From positions 16,942-80,941 of the forward strand of contig CAYSRG010000007.1 of the NCBI GenBank assembly GCA_964433555.1: a DNA stretch of 64,000 nucleotides, read 5' to 3'. Shown piece by piece: positions 17,297 through 26,715 of the stretch (position 1 is its first letter; the number at the start of each line of letters is the position of its first letter). A program made the position numbers and the translations under genes. Below the pieces are notes generated by a model. The model did not search any database. It saw nothing but the letters and a program-made list of their open reading frames with translations, and was not told where the DNA came from. The DNA comes from Stramentimicrobium sp964433555. GTDB taxonomy: Bacteria; Atribacterota; Phoenicimicrobiia; Phoenicimicrobiales; Stramentimicrobiaceae.

Positions 17297-18037
17297 CTAA
17301 CTGAGTGTTTTTAGATCATTGATTATTTTAAGCTCTTCTTTGGAAAACTTTCTATCAGCTAACAAATCGGGTCTACGAATAATTGTTCTTAATAAAGATT
17401 GTTTTATTCTCCACCTTTTGATTCTTTTATGATCCCCAGATAATAATACTTCAGGAACTTCATGCCCCTTATATTTCTCAGGTCTGGTAAAATGAGGATA
17501 ATCAAGTATACCATTATAAAACGAATCATTCTTCAATGATTCTTTCTTTCCTAATACACCTGGCAACATTCTAGTTATTGCATCAACCAGAACCATTACC
17601 GGTATTTCTCCCCCTGTTAAAACATAATCTCCGATTGAAATCTCTTCTGCATTTAATATACGATAAACTCTCTCATCAATACCTTCGTATCTTCCACAAA
17701 TAAAAATAATTTTTTCAAAATATGATAATTGATTCACTATTTTTTGATTAAGAATTTTACCTTGAGCAGAAGTAATTATTATCTTGCTATCAATCCAACT
17801 ACTATCTTTTTTAAAAATATATTCTACTGATTCAACTATAGGCTCGGGTTTTAATACCATTCCAGGGCCACCACCATAGGAGTAGTCATCAACACTCTTA
17901 TGCTTATCTTTAGCAAAATCTCTAATATCTATAATGTTAATATTTACTAAATTTTTATCCTTAGCTCTTTTAATAATGCTTTCTGAAAATGGTGAATTAA
18001 ACATCTCTGGAAAAATTGTCAAAATTATTATTTCCAT
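17297..18037 (-). CDS. trmD: tRNA (guanine-N1-)-methyltransferase
   Basis: Methylates G37 of tRNAs using S-adenosylmethionine and prevents +1 frameshifting. It is a 246-aa SPOUT-fold protein with YGGGPGMVLKPEPI, the knot region FICGRYEGIDERV and SIGDYVLTGGE. Normally rimM lies just upstream of trmD; here khpA precedes it directly with a 26-bp gap, so rimM is missing from its usual place. Confidence 0.97.
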   Translation of the reverse strand: MEIIILTIFPEMFNSPFSESIIKRAKDKNLVNINIIDIRDFAKDKHKSVDDYSYGGGPGMVLKPEPIVESVEYIFKKDSSWIDSKIIITSAQGKILNQKIVNQLSYFEKIIFICGRYEGIDERVYRILNAEEISIGDYVLTGGEIPVMVLVDAITRMLPGVLGKKESLKNDSFYNGILDYPHFTRPEKYKGHEVPEVLLSGDHKRIKRWRIKQSLLRTIIRRPDLLADRKFSKEELKIINDLKTLS

Positions 18038-18063
18038 TTTTAATCCTATTTGTTACTATTTTA

Positions 18064-18324
18064 CTAATAGTTAATGGGAAAATTACTATTTTTACTTTCC
18101 ATTATTTCAATGATAGTCCTATTTCTTTCTTTTATGGTTGCTGCATTAGTGATTGCTCTAATTGCCTTAATTACTCTTCCCTGTTTACCAATAATTTTCC
18201 CTATATCGGATGGATCAGCAGTTATTTCTAATATAGTCATATTATCTTGATTAATTCTATTAATTTTAAGCTTATCTGGAAAATCTACAAGCATTTTTAG
18301 TAAATACTCAATTAGTTCATTCAA
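18064..18324 (-). CDS. khpA: KH-domain RNA-binding protein KhpA
   Basis: An 86-aa single KH-domain protein with the signature GKIIGKQGRVIKAIRAI. In Firmicutes KhpA pairs with KhpB/Jag to bind RNA and influence cell-division regulation. It lies between rpsP and trmD as in Bacillus (ylqC). No partner khpB gene is visible in this window. Confidence 0.93.
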   Translation of the reverse strand: MNELIEYLLKMLVDFPDKLKINRINQDNMTILEITADPSDIGKIIGKQGRVIKAIRAITNAATIKERNRTIIEIMESKNSNFPINY

Positions 18325-18380
18325 AATATTTCTCCAAAGATTTATAATTAATTCATTTGATAATTTTTTAAATCATTATC

Positions 18381-18641
18381 TTAAACTTCTTTTGAATTAT
18401 CTAAGATGCCTTCCTTTTTAAATAAAGACTCAACTGTTTTAGTCATTTTTGCTCCCTGCTTAATCCATTTCAAGCTTTCTTCCTTATCAATATTAAAGGT
18501 GTATGGTTCTTTCGTAGGCTGATAATAACCTAACATTTTGATAAATCTTCCATCCCTTGGTTTACGGGAATCTATAACTATAACCTTATAACAAGGATTT
18601 TTTTTAGCACCTTCTCTTCTTAGTTTAATCTTGGCAGACAT
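18381..18641 (-). CDS. rpsP: 30S ribosomal protein S16
   Basis: Small-subunit protein of 86 aa from the chosen ATG. That ATG (18641) follows a GGAGG ribosome site by five bases and gives the standard N-terminus MSAKIKLRREGAKKNPCYK. An in-frame ATG four codons upstream overlaps this ribosome site and is unlikely to be used. DSRKPRDGRFIKMLGYY is diagnostic. It lies downstream of ffh. Confidence 0.96.
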   Translation of the reverse strand: MSAKIKLRREGAKKNPCYKVIVIDSRKPRDGRFIKMLGYYQPTKEPYTFNIDKEESLKWIKQGAKMTKTVESLFKKEGILDNSKEV

Positions 18642-18689
18642 TTTTTCCTCCATAAATGTTTTTAAAATATTGTTTATTCATTCTTATTC

Positions 18690-20018
18690 TTATCTCATAA
18701 AAGAAATTAAAGATTTTTTACTACTAGTACATTTTAAGAATTTCTTCATTTTAAAAAATTGGTTTAATAGACGATTCACATCACTTACATTAGTTCCGCT
18801 ACCTTTTGCAATTCTTCTCCTTCTACTTCCATCTATTATATCGGGTTCTAACTTTTCTTGCTTGGTCATTGAACAGATAATTGCTTCAACCCTGCTTAAT
18901 CCTTTTTCTTCATCTCCCATATTTTGTTTAATATTCTTTAAGGAACTTGAAAATTGAATAGGCATCATATTAAAGATATTTTCTAGGGAACCCATTTTTT
19001 TTATTTTTTTAATTTGTTCATAAAAATCATTAAGATTAAATTGATCTCTAAATTCTTTTTTCCCTATATTTTGTATTTCATTGCGGGCATAATTTGCTTC
19101 AATTTTTTCAATTAGTGATAAGGTATCACCCATTCCTAGTATTCGTGAAGAAATACGATCAGGATAGAACAGTTCTAAATCACTTATTTTCTCGCCAACT
19201 CCAATAAATTTAATAGGCAAACCAGTAATGCTTCTGATGGATAGGGCGACACCACCACGAGCATCACCATCTAATTTTGTTAGAATAAAGCCATCTACCC
19301 CAACTTCATTATTGAAATCATTTGCTACTCTTAAAGCATCCTGACCCATTAAAGCATCAAGAACTAATAATGTTTCATCAACGGCTATCGAATTTTTTAT
19401 GTCCTTTAATTCTTGTATCAAGTCCCTATCTATATGCAATCTACCAGCTGTATCAATAATAATTACATCATGTTTATGTATTTTTGCCCATTGTTCTGCT
19501 TCATAAATGGTGCCCAATGTATTTTTATTAATATCGCCGGTAAATACTTCAACACCAGCTTTTTTACCAATTATTAATAACTGTTCAATAGCAGCAGGTC
19601 TAATTCTATCTGCTGCCACTAATAGCGGCGTATAACCATCATTTTTAACATTTAAAGCCAACTTGGCGGCAGTAGTAGTTTTACCAGAACCCTGTAAACC
19701 AATAAGTAAAATAGTTGTCGGTAATTTTACACTAATTTTTATTTTACTCTGCTTTTCTCCCAATATACCAGTTAATATTCCGTGGGTCATTTTAATAATC
19801 TGTTGTCCTGGAGTAAGTGTCTTAGATAGTTTTTCCTGAGTTGCCTGTTGTTCCAGTTTGGCAATAAAATCTTTTACTACCTTATAGTGTACATCAGCTT
19901 CAAGAAGAACAAGCTTAACTTCTCTCAAAGATTGTTTAATGTCAGATTCTGAAATTTTACCCTTTTCTTTTATTTTATTTAAAACTAATTGCATTTTTTC
20001 TGATAGTTTCTCTAACAT
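18690..20018 (-). CDS. ffh: signal recognition particle protein Ffh
   Basis: GTPase that binds signal peptides and SRP RNA and delivers nascent chains to FtsY. It is 442 aa: N domain (1-90), G domain with P-loop GLQGSGKTTTAAKLA near 107, DTAGRLHID and TKLDGDARGG, and a methionine-containing M domain ending with the SRP-RNA-binding region SRRRRIAKGSGTNVSDVNRLL. The C-terminus is a normal short basic tail. ylxM, which usually precedes ffh, is absent; a 207-bp gap separates ffh from ftsY. Confidence 0.97.
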   Translation of the reverse strand: MLEKLSEKMQLVLNKIKEKGKISESDIKQSLREVKLVLLEADVHYKVVKDFIAKLEQQATQEKLSKTLTPGQQIIKMTHGILTGILGEKQSKIKISVKLPTTILLIGLQGSGKTTTAAKLALNVKNDGYTPLLVAADRIRPAAIEQLLIIGKKAGVEVFTGDINKNTLGTIYEAEQWAKIHKHDVIIIDTAGRLHIDRDLIQELKDIKNSIAVDETLLVLDALMGQDALRVANDFNNEVGVDGFILTKLDGDARGGVALSIRSITGLPIKFIGVGEKISDLELFYPDRISSRILGMGDTLSLIEKIEANYARNEIQNIGKKEFRDQFNLNDFYEQIKKIKKMGSLENIFNMMPIQFSSSLKNIKQNMGDEEKGLSRVEAIICSMTKQEKLEPDIIDGSRRRRIAKGSGTNVSDVNRLLNQFFKMKKFLKCTSSKKSLISFMR

Positions 20019-20225
20019 AATTTTTCACCTGAACAAAAGTATTACCAATTATCAAACTTATTAAGATATTTTTATTATTTTTTAATATTATTCAGAAAAT
20101 ATAATTTTCTTTAGTGCATTTAATTCTTCTTTTTATTTAAAGATATAAGAAAAGAAGTGTTTAAAAATTTAAAAATAAATAAAATGACAAATTCTATATC
20201 AGTATATAGAAAATTATATTTAGTG

Positions 20226-21143
20226 TCAATCAAGCAGTATTTCTATAAACCTTTCTGGTACATATTCACTTAAATCTGTAATCTTTTCTCCAAAAGTGAT
20301 GAAGGTGACAGGTATAAAAAGGTCTTTCTGTATAGCTAAAACAATTCCCCCTTTAGCTGTACCATCTAACTTAGTTAAGGCAATACTAGATATCCCTAAA
20401 GATTTTTTAAAATTACTTGCTTGAACAAGTCCATTTTGACCAGTAGTAGCATCAATCACTAGTATAGTATTCAATAAAGACCACGGAGCATTTTTATTAA
20501 TTACTCTTTTAATCTTTTCTAATTCTTTCATCAGATTATTGTAGGTATGCAATCTTCCAGCTGTGTCAATTATTAATAATACTTTCTTTTTAGCCTTAGC
20601 AGATTGTATGCTATCAAAAACAACAGAAGCAGGGTCTGAACCAGCTGATGTTCTTAAGATTTCAACCCCTACTTGTTTGGATAATAAAGTCAATTGCTCA
20701 ATAGCACCTGCTCTAAAAGTATCAGCAGGAACAAGTAAAGAATTCAATCCTTTATTTTTATAGTAATAGGCAAGTTTTCCAGCAAAAGAAGTCTTACCAG
20801 TTCCATTGACTCCCACAATCATTATGATGTTCAATATTTCTGGATTTATCGTCAATGCGCAATTTTCTCTTGGAATTAAATCAATCAATATTTGTTTAAG
20901 AAGTTTTTTAAAATAATTAAAATCATTCATTTTAAATTGATGTATGTTCATTGTTTGAAAACGGGCTACTATTTCTTCAGTAGTTCTGGGACCAATATCT
21001 GATAATAGCAATAATTCCTCAATCTTTTCCAGAAATAGATTTTTATCTTTTACGGCATCTAAAAATAAAATATCATATTTATCAATTAGATTATCTCTGG
21101 TTTTTTTTAAACCGGTTTTTAAGGAAGTTATTAAATTACCTAT
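20226..21143 (-). CDS. ftsY: signal recognition particle receptor FtsY (probable ATA start)
   Basis: Membrane-associated GTPase that receives SRP-ribosome complexes. The G domain is clear: P-loop GVNGTGKTSFAGKLAYYY, DTAGRLHTYNNLM and TKLDGTAKGG. The first conventional start in frame is a TTG at 21011, which gives only 261 aa and cuts off the first helices of the N domain. The frame stays open upstream and encodes SLKTGLKKTRDNL, a typical FtsY N-terminal motif. No ATG, GTG or TTG precedes it. An in-frame ATA at 21143 stands 8 nt after GGAGAG, ideal Shine-Dalgarno spacing, and would give 305 aa; the site lies within the smc stop region. There is no acidic A domain. Confidence 0.88.
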   Translation of the reverse strand: MGNLITSLKTGLKKTRDNLIDKYDILFLDAVKDKNLFLEKIEELLLLSDIGPRTTEEIVARFQTMNIHQFKMNDFNYFKKLLKQILIDLIPRENCALTINPEILNIIMIVGVNGTGKTSFAGKLAYYYKNKGLNSLLVPADTFRAGAIEQLTLLSKQVGVEILRTSAGSDPASVVFDSIQSAKAKKKVLLIIDTAGRLHTYNNLMKELEKIKRVINKNAPWSLLNTILVIDATTGQNGLVQASNFKKSLGISSIALTKLDGTAKGGIVLAIQKDLFIPVTFITFGEKITDLSEYVPERFIEILLD

Positions 21144-21145
21144 TT

Positions 21146-24100
21146 TTATTTCTCTCCCAAATCCATCATTTTTACCGACATTAACTTTGAAGTTCCAAAT
21201 CCATCCATAGTAATTCCATATAAAGCATCTGCTGCTTGCATGACTTCTCTTTGATGGGTAATAATTATAATTTGAGAATTCTTCAGATCATCATTTTTGA
21301 TAAAAGAAGCCAAACGTATTGCATTAGTTTCATCTAAAGCTGAATCAATTTCATCAAAAAAGCAAAAAGGAGTCGGGTTTGCCTTCCATAAAGCAAATAA
21401 TAGCGCTATAGCTGTTAGTGCTTTTTCGCCGGTGGAGAGCAAGGAAATGTTTTGTACTTTTTTTCCTGGCGGCTGTACCAATACTTCAATTCCTGCTTCC
21501 AGAAGTTTTTTATTATTAGTTAATTCTAATGATACTTCACCACCACGAAATAGTTTTTTGAATATTTCTTTAAAATTAACTTGAACCTTCTGAAATGTTT
21601 TATAAAAATGGTCTTCAGCTATGCGGTCAATTTCATCAATTAAAGCTATCAATTTTTCTTTAGATTTATTTATTTCTTCTTTTTTACTATATAATTCTTT
21701 AAATTTTACCAATTGTTCTTGATATTCCTGTAGAGCATTAAAATTAATCTGACCCATTAATTTTATCTGATCTTTATACTTTGAAATTGTATCTATAGCC
21801 TCTAATTGGCTATTAACATAATTTTTATAACGAAGAATTCCAGTTAATGAAGTATTGTATTGATTTTTTATCGTTTGAAGTAAATTATTCATTTTTTCTT
21901 GATTCTGTACATAAACCATCTCACATTCATGTAAAGCATTTTTCTTACTACTAAGGTTTTCTTGCTCTAACTCGATTTCTTCCCTAATTTTTCTTAGTAT
22001 ACTTTCTTGTTCCTTCAGGTTATCCTTTATTATATTTATACTTTCATTCAACTTATTTTGTTTTTTTATAATAGAATCAAGGTTTTCTTTTAATTCAACT
22101 TCCTGTCGAATTAATTTGATATGCTCTTTATTATAATGTTCTAACTTTTCTTGCTGTTCTTTTTCTTCCTGATGGTAACTTATAATAAATTGCTCCATCT
22201 CCTTTTGTCTTTTTTGTAATAATTCTGCTCTTTCTTTTCCCCAGGATAGTTTCATCTTAAGGTTATTCCTATCCCTCTCAACTTTGTTAATTGCCCTACT
22301 ACAATTATCTTTATATTTAAAAAGGCAATCATTATATATACTAATATATTTAAGATAATTTTCAAGATTTATAATATTTCTATTTAAAATAATTATTTCC
22401 TTTTCTTTATTATTTATTTTTACTAATTCATCATCCCTTTTCTTTATTAGCGTTTGTAAAGCATTTTCTGAATCTTTTATATTATATTTTATTTCATCCA
22501 ATTTAACTGTTATTTCATTAATTTGAGCTATGCTTGCTTTCAGCTGTTTGCTGATATTTTGTAACTCATTATAGAGCTCTTTATACTTTTGTTTTTCAGT
22601 TTCCAAAAATAATTGCTTTTTTTGTAGCTCATTTTTAATGAATTGAATTTCTTTTCTTAATTCTAAGATTCTTTTTTTAGAAATGTTATGGCTATCTTTT
22701 GTTATATCCTTTAATGTAAAACCAATGGTAACAATTCCTTTCTCATTTATTATTATTCCATCTAAGGAAATTATAATCCATTGTCCCCTTATTTGTTTTG
22801 CCACATTCAAAGCAGTGGATATGTCTTCCACGATTAAGATATGCCCCAAAGCGGCGTCAATTATCTTTTTATATTCAGGAAGAGGGGAAATTAATTCATT
22901 AGCGAATCCAATTATTCTATTGTTTTCAAATCCAGATCTGTTTTTAAAGATGTTTAAATCATTATTAGCAGGTAAGACAAGATTATTAGCAATAATCTTT
23001 ATTTTTATTGAATTTTTCTCTTTAAGTAGTCTTTTAAAAAAGGGAATTTTATCAGAATGCACTAGATGTAAGTATTTTATTCCTTCATCCAAAATAAAGT
23101 TAAAAATTTGCTCTAAATTAGCCGGTATTTCTTTGATTACATTTTTCAGTTCACAAATACTGATAATATCTGTTGAGTTTTCTAATTCCAGAAAAAAATC
23201 ATCTCTTTCTATATTGCCATTCTGGATTGTTGTAATTAATTCTTCTACAAGGTGTATCTCTTTATTTTTTAAATTTAATTCATTATAATATCTTTGAATT
23301 ATTTCATTTTCTTTTTCAATTAATACTCCCTTTTCAATTAATTCATTATCCTTCCTTCTCTCCTCTTCTTTCAATTGATTAATCTCAGATTCTAAAACAG
23401 ATAATTCCAAATTTATATTTCTTATCAATTCCTGATTATTAGTTATTTTGATGATAACATGCTCTCTTTCTCTATTTATCTCCGCAAGAGAAATATTAAT
23501 TGACTTTACCTCGATATTTTTTTTAATTTTTTCCTCTCGATAATCATTATAATAACTTTTGATATCGTTTGAGATAGTTTCAATATTATGTAATTTTTCC
23601 CGATAAAAATTATAAATTTTATTATATTTTTCTAATAAAGATTCTTCTTTTTTAAGGTGTACTACAAAATATTCTTCCTTCTGGTATGTTTCCTTGATAT
23701 CATTATCAATATCAGCGAGATTGTCGACAAACTTTGTATATTGATTTTGAGCACGCACTATATCTTCTTTAATATTTTGGAGATAGCGCTGTACTTCTAA
23801 TTTTTTTTGACTGGTAATTGATAATTGATTAATATAGTTATTTTTGTTTATTTCATTTGCTTGAAATTGTCTTGAATTTTCATCTAACTGTTTTTCTAAT
23901 TGTTCTTTCTCTTTTTCAATTTGAGAGACTTGATTTTTATTATAAATGATTGATTTATTAATTTCTGAAATTTCAATTTTAAAGATTTCTAATTTCTTAT
24001 TGTTTCTACTAATATTTCTTTGGAGAGATTTATATTGTTGGCTTAATATATAATATTCCAATATCAGGATTTGATCTTGATAAGATTTATAGGTTTCTAA

Positions 24101-24733
24101 ATCATCAGATTTCTTTTTATAATGAGATAGAGTTTCTTCGACTCCATATAAAATATCATTTATTCTTAAGAGATTGTTTTCTGTAGCATCAAGTTTCTTC
24201 AGAGCATTTTCCTTTTTATTTCGGTAGATAGCAACATCGGATGCTTCTTCAAACAGTATTCTTCTTTCTGAAGGCTTGGAATTCAATACAAAGTCCACTC
24301 TTCCTTGAGCTATTATAGAATATGAATTTTTTCCTAAACCTGAGCCTAAAAAAAGTTCCTGAATATCTTTTAATTTACAGGGCATATTATTTATATAGTT
24401 TTCAATTTCGCCAGAACGATAGATTATTCTTTTTATTTCTACTTCTTCTGAGTCAATAGAAAATTTTCTCTCTGCATTGTTGAATAGCATATATACTTGA
24501 GCAAAGTTTCTCATCTTTTGTTCCTGATTGCCAGAAAAGATCATATCAGTAATCTTAGTTCCCCTTAAAGAGCGGATATTCTGTTCACCAAGTATCCATC
24601 GTACTGCATCAATTATATTGCTTTTACCACAGCCATTTGGCCCAACAATTACTGTTATGCCTGGTGTAATATTTAGTTTAATTTTATTAGCAAAGGATTT
24701 AAATCCTTTTAGGCCGATTTCCTTTAGATACAA
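21146..24733 (-). CDS. smc: chromosome partition protein Smc
   Basis: ATPase core of the Smc-ScpAB condensin that compacts and segregates chromosomes. It is 1195 aa: Walker A GPNGCGKSN at 31-39, two coiled-coil arms of about 330 residues each, a hinge around 515-665, and the C-terminal head with Walker B FCFFDE near 1123-1128. The ABC signature reads LLSTGEKALTA, with Thr (1101) where LSGGE is usual. scpA and scpB are at 34 kb. rnc precedes it and ftsY follows, the standard Firmicutes order. Confidence 0.97.
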   Translation of the reverse strand: MYLKEIGLKGFKSFANKIKLNITPGITVIVGPNGCGKSNIIDAVRWILGEQNIRSLRGTKITDMIFSGNQEQKMRNFAQVYMLFNNAERKFSIDSEEVEIKRIIYRSGEIENYINNMPCKLKDIQELFLGSGLGKNSYSIIAQGRVDFVLNSKPSERRILFEEASDVAIYRNKKENALKKLDATENNLLRINDILYGVEETLSHYKKKSDDLETYKSYQDQILILEYYILSQQYKSLQRNISRNNKKLEIFKIEISEINKSIIYNKNQVSQIEKEKEQLEKQLDENSRQFQANEINKNNYINQLSITSQKKLEVQRYLQNIKEDIVRAQNQYTKFVDNLADIDNDIKETYQKEEYFVVHLKKEESLLEKYNKIYNFYREKLHNIETISNDIKSYYNDYREEKIKKNIEVKSINISLAEINREREHVIIKITNNQELIRNINLELSVLESEINQLKEEERRKDNELIEKGVLIEKENEIIQRYYNELNLKNKEIHLVEELITTIQNGNIERDDFFLELENSTDIISICELKNVIKEIPANLEQIFNFILDEGIKYLHLVHSDKIPFFKRLLKEKNSIKIKIIANNLVLPANNDLNIFKNRSGFENNRIIGFANELISPLPEYKKIIDAALGHILIVEDISTALNVAKQIRGQWIIISLDGIIINEKGIVTIGFTLKDITKDSHNISKKRILELRKEIQFIKNELQKKQLFLETEKQKYKELYNELQNISKQLKASIAQINEITVKLDEIKYNIKDSENALQTLIKKRDDELVKINNKEKEIIILNRNIINLENYLKYISIYNDCLFKYKDNCSRAINKVERDRNNLKMKLSWGKERAELLQKRQKEMEQFIISYHQEEKEQQEKLEHYNKEHIKLIRQEVELKENLDSIIKKQNKLNESINIIKDNLKEQESILRKIREEIELEQENLSSKKNALHECEMVYVQNQEKMNNLLQTIKNQYNTSLTGILRYKNYVNSQLEAIDTISKYKDQIKLMGQINFNALQEYQEQLVKFKELYSKKEEINKSKEKLIALIDEIDRIAEDHFYKTFQKVQVNFKEIFKKLFRGGEVSLELTNNKKLLEAGIEVLVQPPGKKVQNISLLSTGEKALTAIALLFALWKANPTPFCFFDEIDSALDETNAIRLASFIKNDDLKNSQIIIITHQREVMQAADALYGITMDGFGTSKLMSVKMMDLGEK

Positions 24734-24747
24734 TATTGATACCTTTC

Positions 24748-25449
24748 TTAGAAAATTTCTAATTTTTTTAAAGCAGAATAAGCGGCATTTTGTTCAGCTT
24801 CTTTCTTATTTTTACCAGAACCCGTTCCATAAAACCTTTTTCCAATATACACTTCAATGTAAAAGGTTTTTTGATGTTCTAATCCTTCTTCTTTTACAAT
24901 TTTGTAAGAGGGAAGACATTGAAACTTCTTCTGGGTCAACTCTTGTAAAAAAGTCTTATAATCATTTATTTGACTTTTTATCAAGATTTTAACTTTCTCT
25001 TTTTCAATAAAATAATTGATAACTTTTTGACAGTGATTAATTCCACCATCCATGTAAATGGCTCCTAAACATGCCTCTAAGCAGTCTGCTAAAATAGAAA
25101 ATTTCCCTCTTCCTTTCTTTAAATCCACACTTTTGCCTAAAGTAATAAAATCTTCCAGCGTAATTAGATTGGCGAATTTTACTAAAAATGACTGACTTAT
25201 TATCGTAGACTTCATTTTAGATAATTCGCCTTCTGAGGAAAAAGGAAATTTGTGATATAAATATTTACTTACTATTAAATTTATTACTGAATCACCGAGA
25301 AATTCTAGTCTTTGGAAATAGTTTACTCCATTTTTTTCTTTTTGACCATAAAATGAGGTATGAGTTAAAGCCTTTTTTAGTAAATCAATATTTTTAAAGT
25401 TATATCCTAACTTTGCTTCCAGTTCACTTAAGTTTATTTTATTTAGCAC
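24748..25449 (-). CDS. rnc: ribonuclease III
   Basis: Double-strand-specific endoribonuclease for rRNA and mRNA processing. It is 233 aa: an RNase III domain with QRLEFLGDSVINLIVSKYLY near 45 (catalytic Glu and Asp) and ILADCLEACLGAIYMDGG, then a dsRNA-binding domain (from about 158) ending GSGKNKKEAEQNAAYSALKKL. It stands between acpP (54 bp) and smc (14 bp). Confidence 0.97.
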   Translation of the reverse strand: MLNKINLSELEAKLGYNFKNIDLLKKALTHTSFYGQKEKNGVNYFQRLEFLGDSVINLIVSKYLYHKFPFSSEGELSKMKSTIISQSFLVKFANLITLEDFITLGKSVDLKKGRGKFSILADCLEACLGAIYMDGGINHCQKVINYFIEKEKVKILIKSQINDYKTFLQELTQKKFQCLPSYKIVKEEGLEHQKTFYIEVYIGKRFYGTGSGKNKKEAEQNAAYSALKKLEIF

Positions 25450-25503
25450 CCTCCAAAACCTTCTTCTATCAATTACAGAAAAGAAAGATAAACATGGTTA
25501 TAA

Positions 25504-25734
25504 TTATTGTTTATCTTCTAAATAACGTAGAACATCACCTACAACCTTAATTTTTTCGGCATCTTCATCAGCAATTTCGATATCAAACTCTTCTTCAAAA
25601 GCCATAATTAATTCTACAATGTCTAAAGAATCTGCACCCAGGTCATCAATAAATGAAGAATCATCTTTTACTTTATCTTCTTCAACTCCAAGTTGGTCAA
25701 CTATAATTTTTTTTACTCTTTCCATCATATCCAT
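25504..25734 (-). CDS. acpP: acyl carrier protein
   Basis: A 76-aa acidic four-helix carrier of acyl chains. The phosphopantetheine attachment Ser is in GADSLDIVELIMAFEEEFDIEI. In Firmicutes acpP is preceded by plsX-fabD-fabG; here those genes are absent and fapR is the next gene upstream. The mature protein feeds acyl groups to PlsX/PlsY or fatty acid synthesis encoded elsewhere. Confidence 0.97.
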   Translation of the reverse strand: MDMMERVKKIIVDQLGVEEDKVKDDSSFIDDLGADSLDIVELIMAFEEEFDIEIADEDAEKIKVVGDVLRYLEDKQ

Positions 25735-25790
25735 GGTTATTTTTACTCCTTATTTTTTAATTATTTAATTAAAATATAATTGCTAAATTT

Positions 25791-26348
25791 TTAGTTTATT
25801 GAAACCATTATTAATTTTGCAGTAAATACTTCTTTGTGATTACATTTTATGTGCACTGATACCAAATATTTATTACTTTTTTTGGAAGCAATTCTAGCTT
25901 TAGCAACTAACAGCTGACCAGCATAGACTGGATTTCTATATCTTAAGCGAGCTACGCCAGTTAATACTACATCAGAATCGATAATGGCCATGGATAGAGA
26001 ATCAGCCAGAGAAAATATATAGTGACTTCTTACTAAATTCTTTTTACCAAAAGCCATTTCTTTAGTAGTATGCATAGTAGAGATGCCGCTTTTTCCTAAA
26101 TCAATGTCAATAAGATCACCAATAATTTCATTTCTATTCAATGCTTTTACTTTAGAAGAAGCATCTTGAGCAAGCTTGATAACCCTTTTGCGCATTTCTG
26201 GTATACCCATTTCCAGCCTGTCTAGTCTAACAGTTTGAATACTTACTCCGAAGATTTTTGCTAATTGTTCATCTGATAAAAAGGGATTGCTAGAAATTTT
26301 TTCTCTTATTTTTTCTTGCCTTTTTTCTTTAGTCAAATTTTTTTTCAT
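25791..26348 (-). CDS. fapR: transcription repressor FapR (malonyl-CoA-responsive)
   Basis: Repressor of fatty acid and phospholipid genes that is released by malonyl-CoA. It is 185 aa: a DeoR-type helix-turn-helix (NPFLSDEQLAKIFGVSIQTV, then RLDRLEMGIPEMR) and a C-terminal hotdog-fold effector domain with VRSHYIFSLADSLSMAIID. The match to the family is strong along the N-terminal third. A promoter and a 12/17 match to the Bacillus FapR operator lie just upstream, suggesting autoregulation. The usual target genes plsX, fabD, fabG and fabH are not adjacent. Confidence 0.92.
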   Translation of the reverse strand: MKKNLTKEKRQEKIREKISSNPFLSDEQLAKIFGVSIQTVRLDRLEMGIPEMRKRVIKLAQDASSKVKALNRNEIIGDLIDIDLGKSGISTMHTTKEMAFGKKNLVRSHYIFSLADSLSMAIIDSDVVLTGVARLRYRNPVYAGQLLVAKARIASKKSNKYLVSVHIKCNHKEVFTAKLIMVSIN

Positions 26349-26380
26349 ATCATGTTTACATATTTTTAAAAATACTTTTA

Positions 26381-26397
26381 ATAGTACCTAATAAAAG
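26381..26397. promoter_or_regulatory. candidate FapR operator
   Basis: ATAGTACCTAATAAAAG on the plus strand agrees at 12 of 17 positions with the Bacillus operator consensus TTAGTACCTGATACTAA, including the uninterrupted core TAGTACCT. It lies 32 bp before the fapR start codon and just downstream of the promoter at 26419-26447, where a bound repressor would block transcription. The right half-site is poor. Confidence 0.5.
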
Positions 26398-26418
26398 CAA
26401 CCGTTACTACTGACTGAT

Positions 26419-26447
26419 AGTATATACAATAAAATTTATTAAATCAA
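26419..26447 (-). promoter_or_regulatory. sigma-70-type promoter for fapR-acpP-rnc-smc run
   Basis: On the minus strand TTGATT (26447-26442) and TATACT (26424-26419) are separated by exactly 17 bp. Transcription would start near 26412 and run through the candidate FapR operator into fapR. Confidence 0.7.
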
Positions 26448-26622
26448 GTATAATAAAAAGATTTCTTAACATTATCTTTATTCAAAAAAACTATTGTAGA
26501 TATAGTTTTAGTGATATTGATTCTATTCCTCTAATTTCAATATACATCTTACTTTTTAACGTTTATATGCCTTAGGAATAAAATAAATTAATAATAATTA
26601 TTAAGTGGATTTATATTTAAAG

Positions 26623-26649
26623 AAGTGCCATATTACTTCTATGGCACTT
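26623..26649 (-). terminator. hairpin downstream of rpmF
   Basis: AAGTGCCAT and ATGGCACTT form a perfect 9-bp stem with a 9-nt loop, 67 bp past the rpmF stop. On the minus strand it is followed by CTTCTTTAAAT, a weak T-run, so termination is likely but may be inefficient. Confidence 0.6.
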
Positions 26650-26715
26650 AAAAAGATTGTTTATTAATTTAGCATACTTCATGTAAAAAAATGTTATGTC
26701 TATTATTAGAATTTC

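Noticed and set aside
22683..23288. Plus-strand 201-codon frame within smc
   Set aside because: Antisense to the Smc hinge coding sequence, which is continuous and well conserved.
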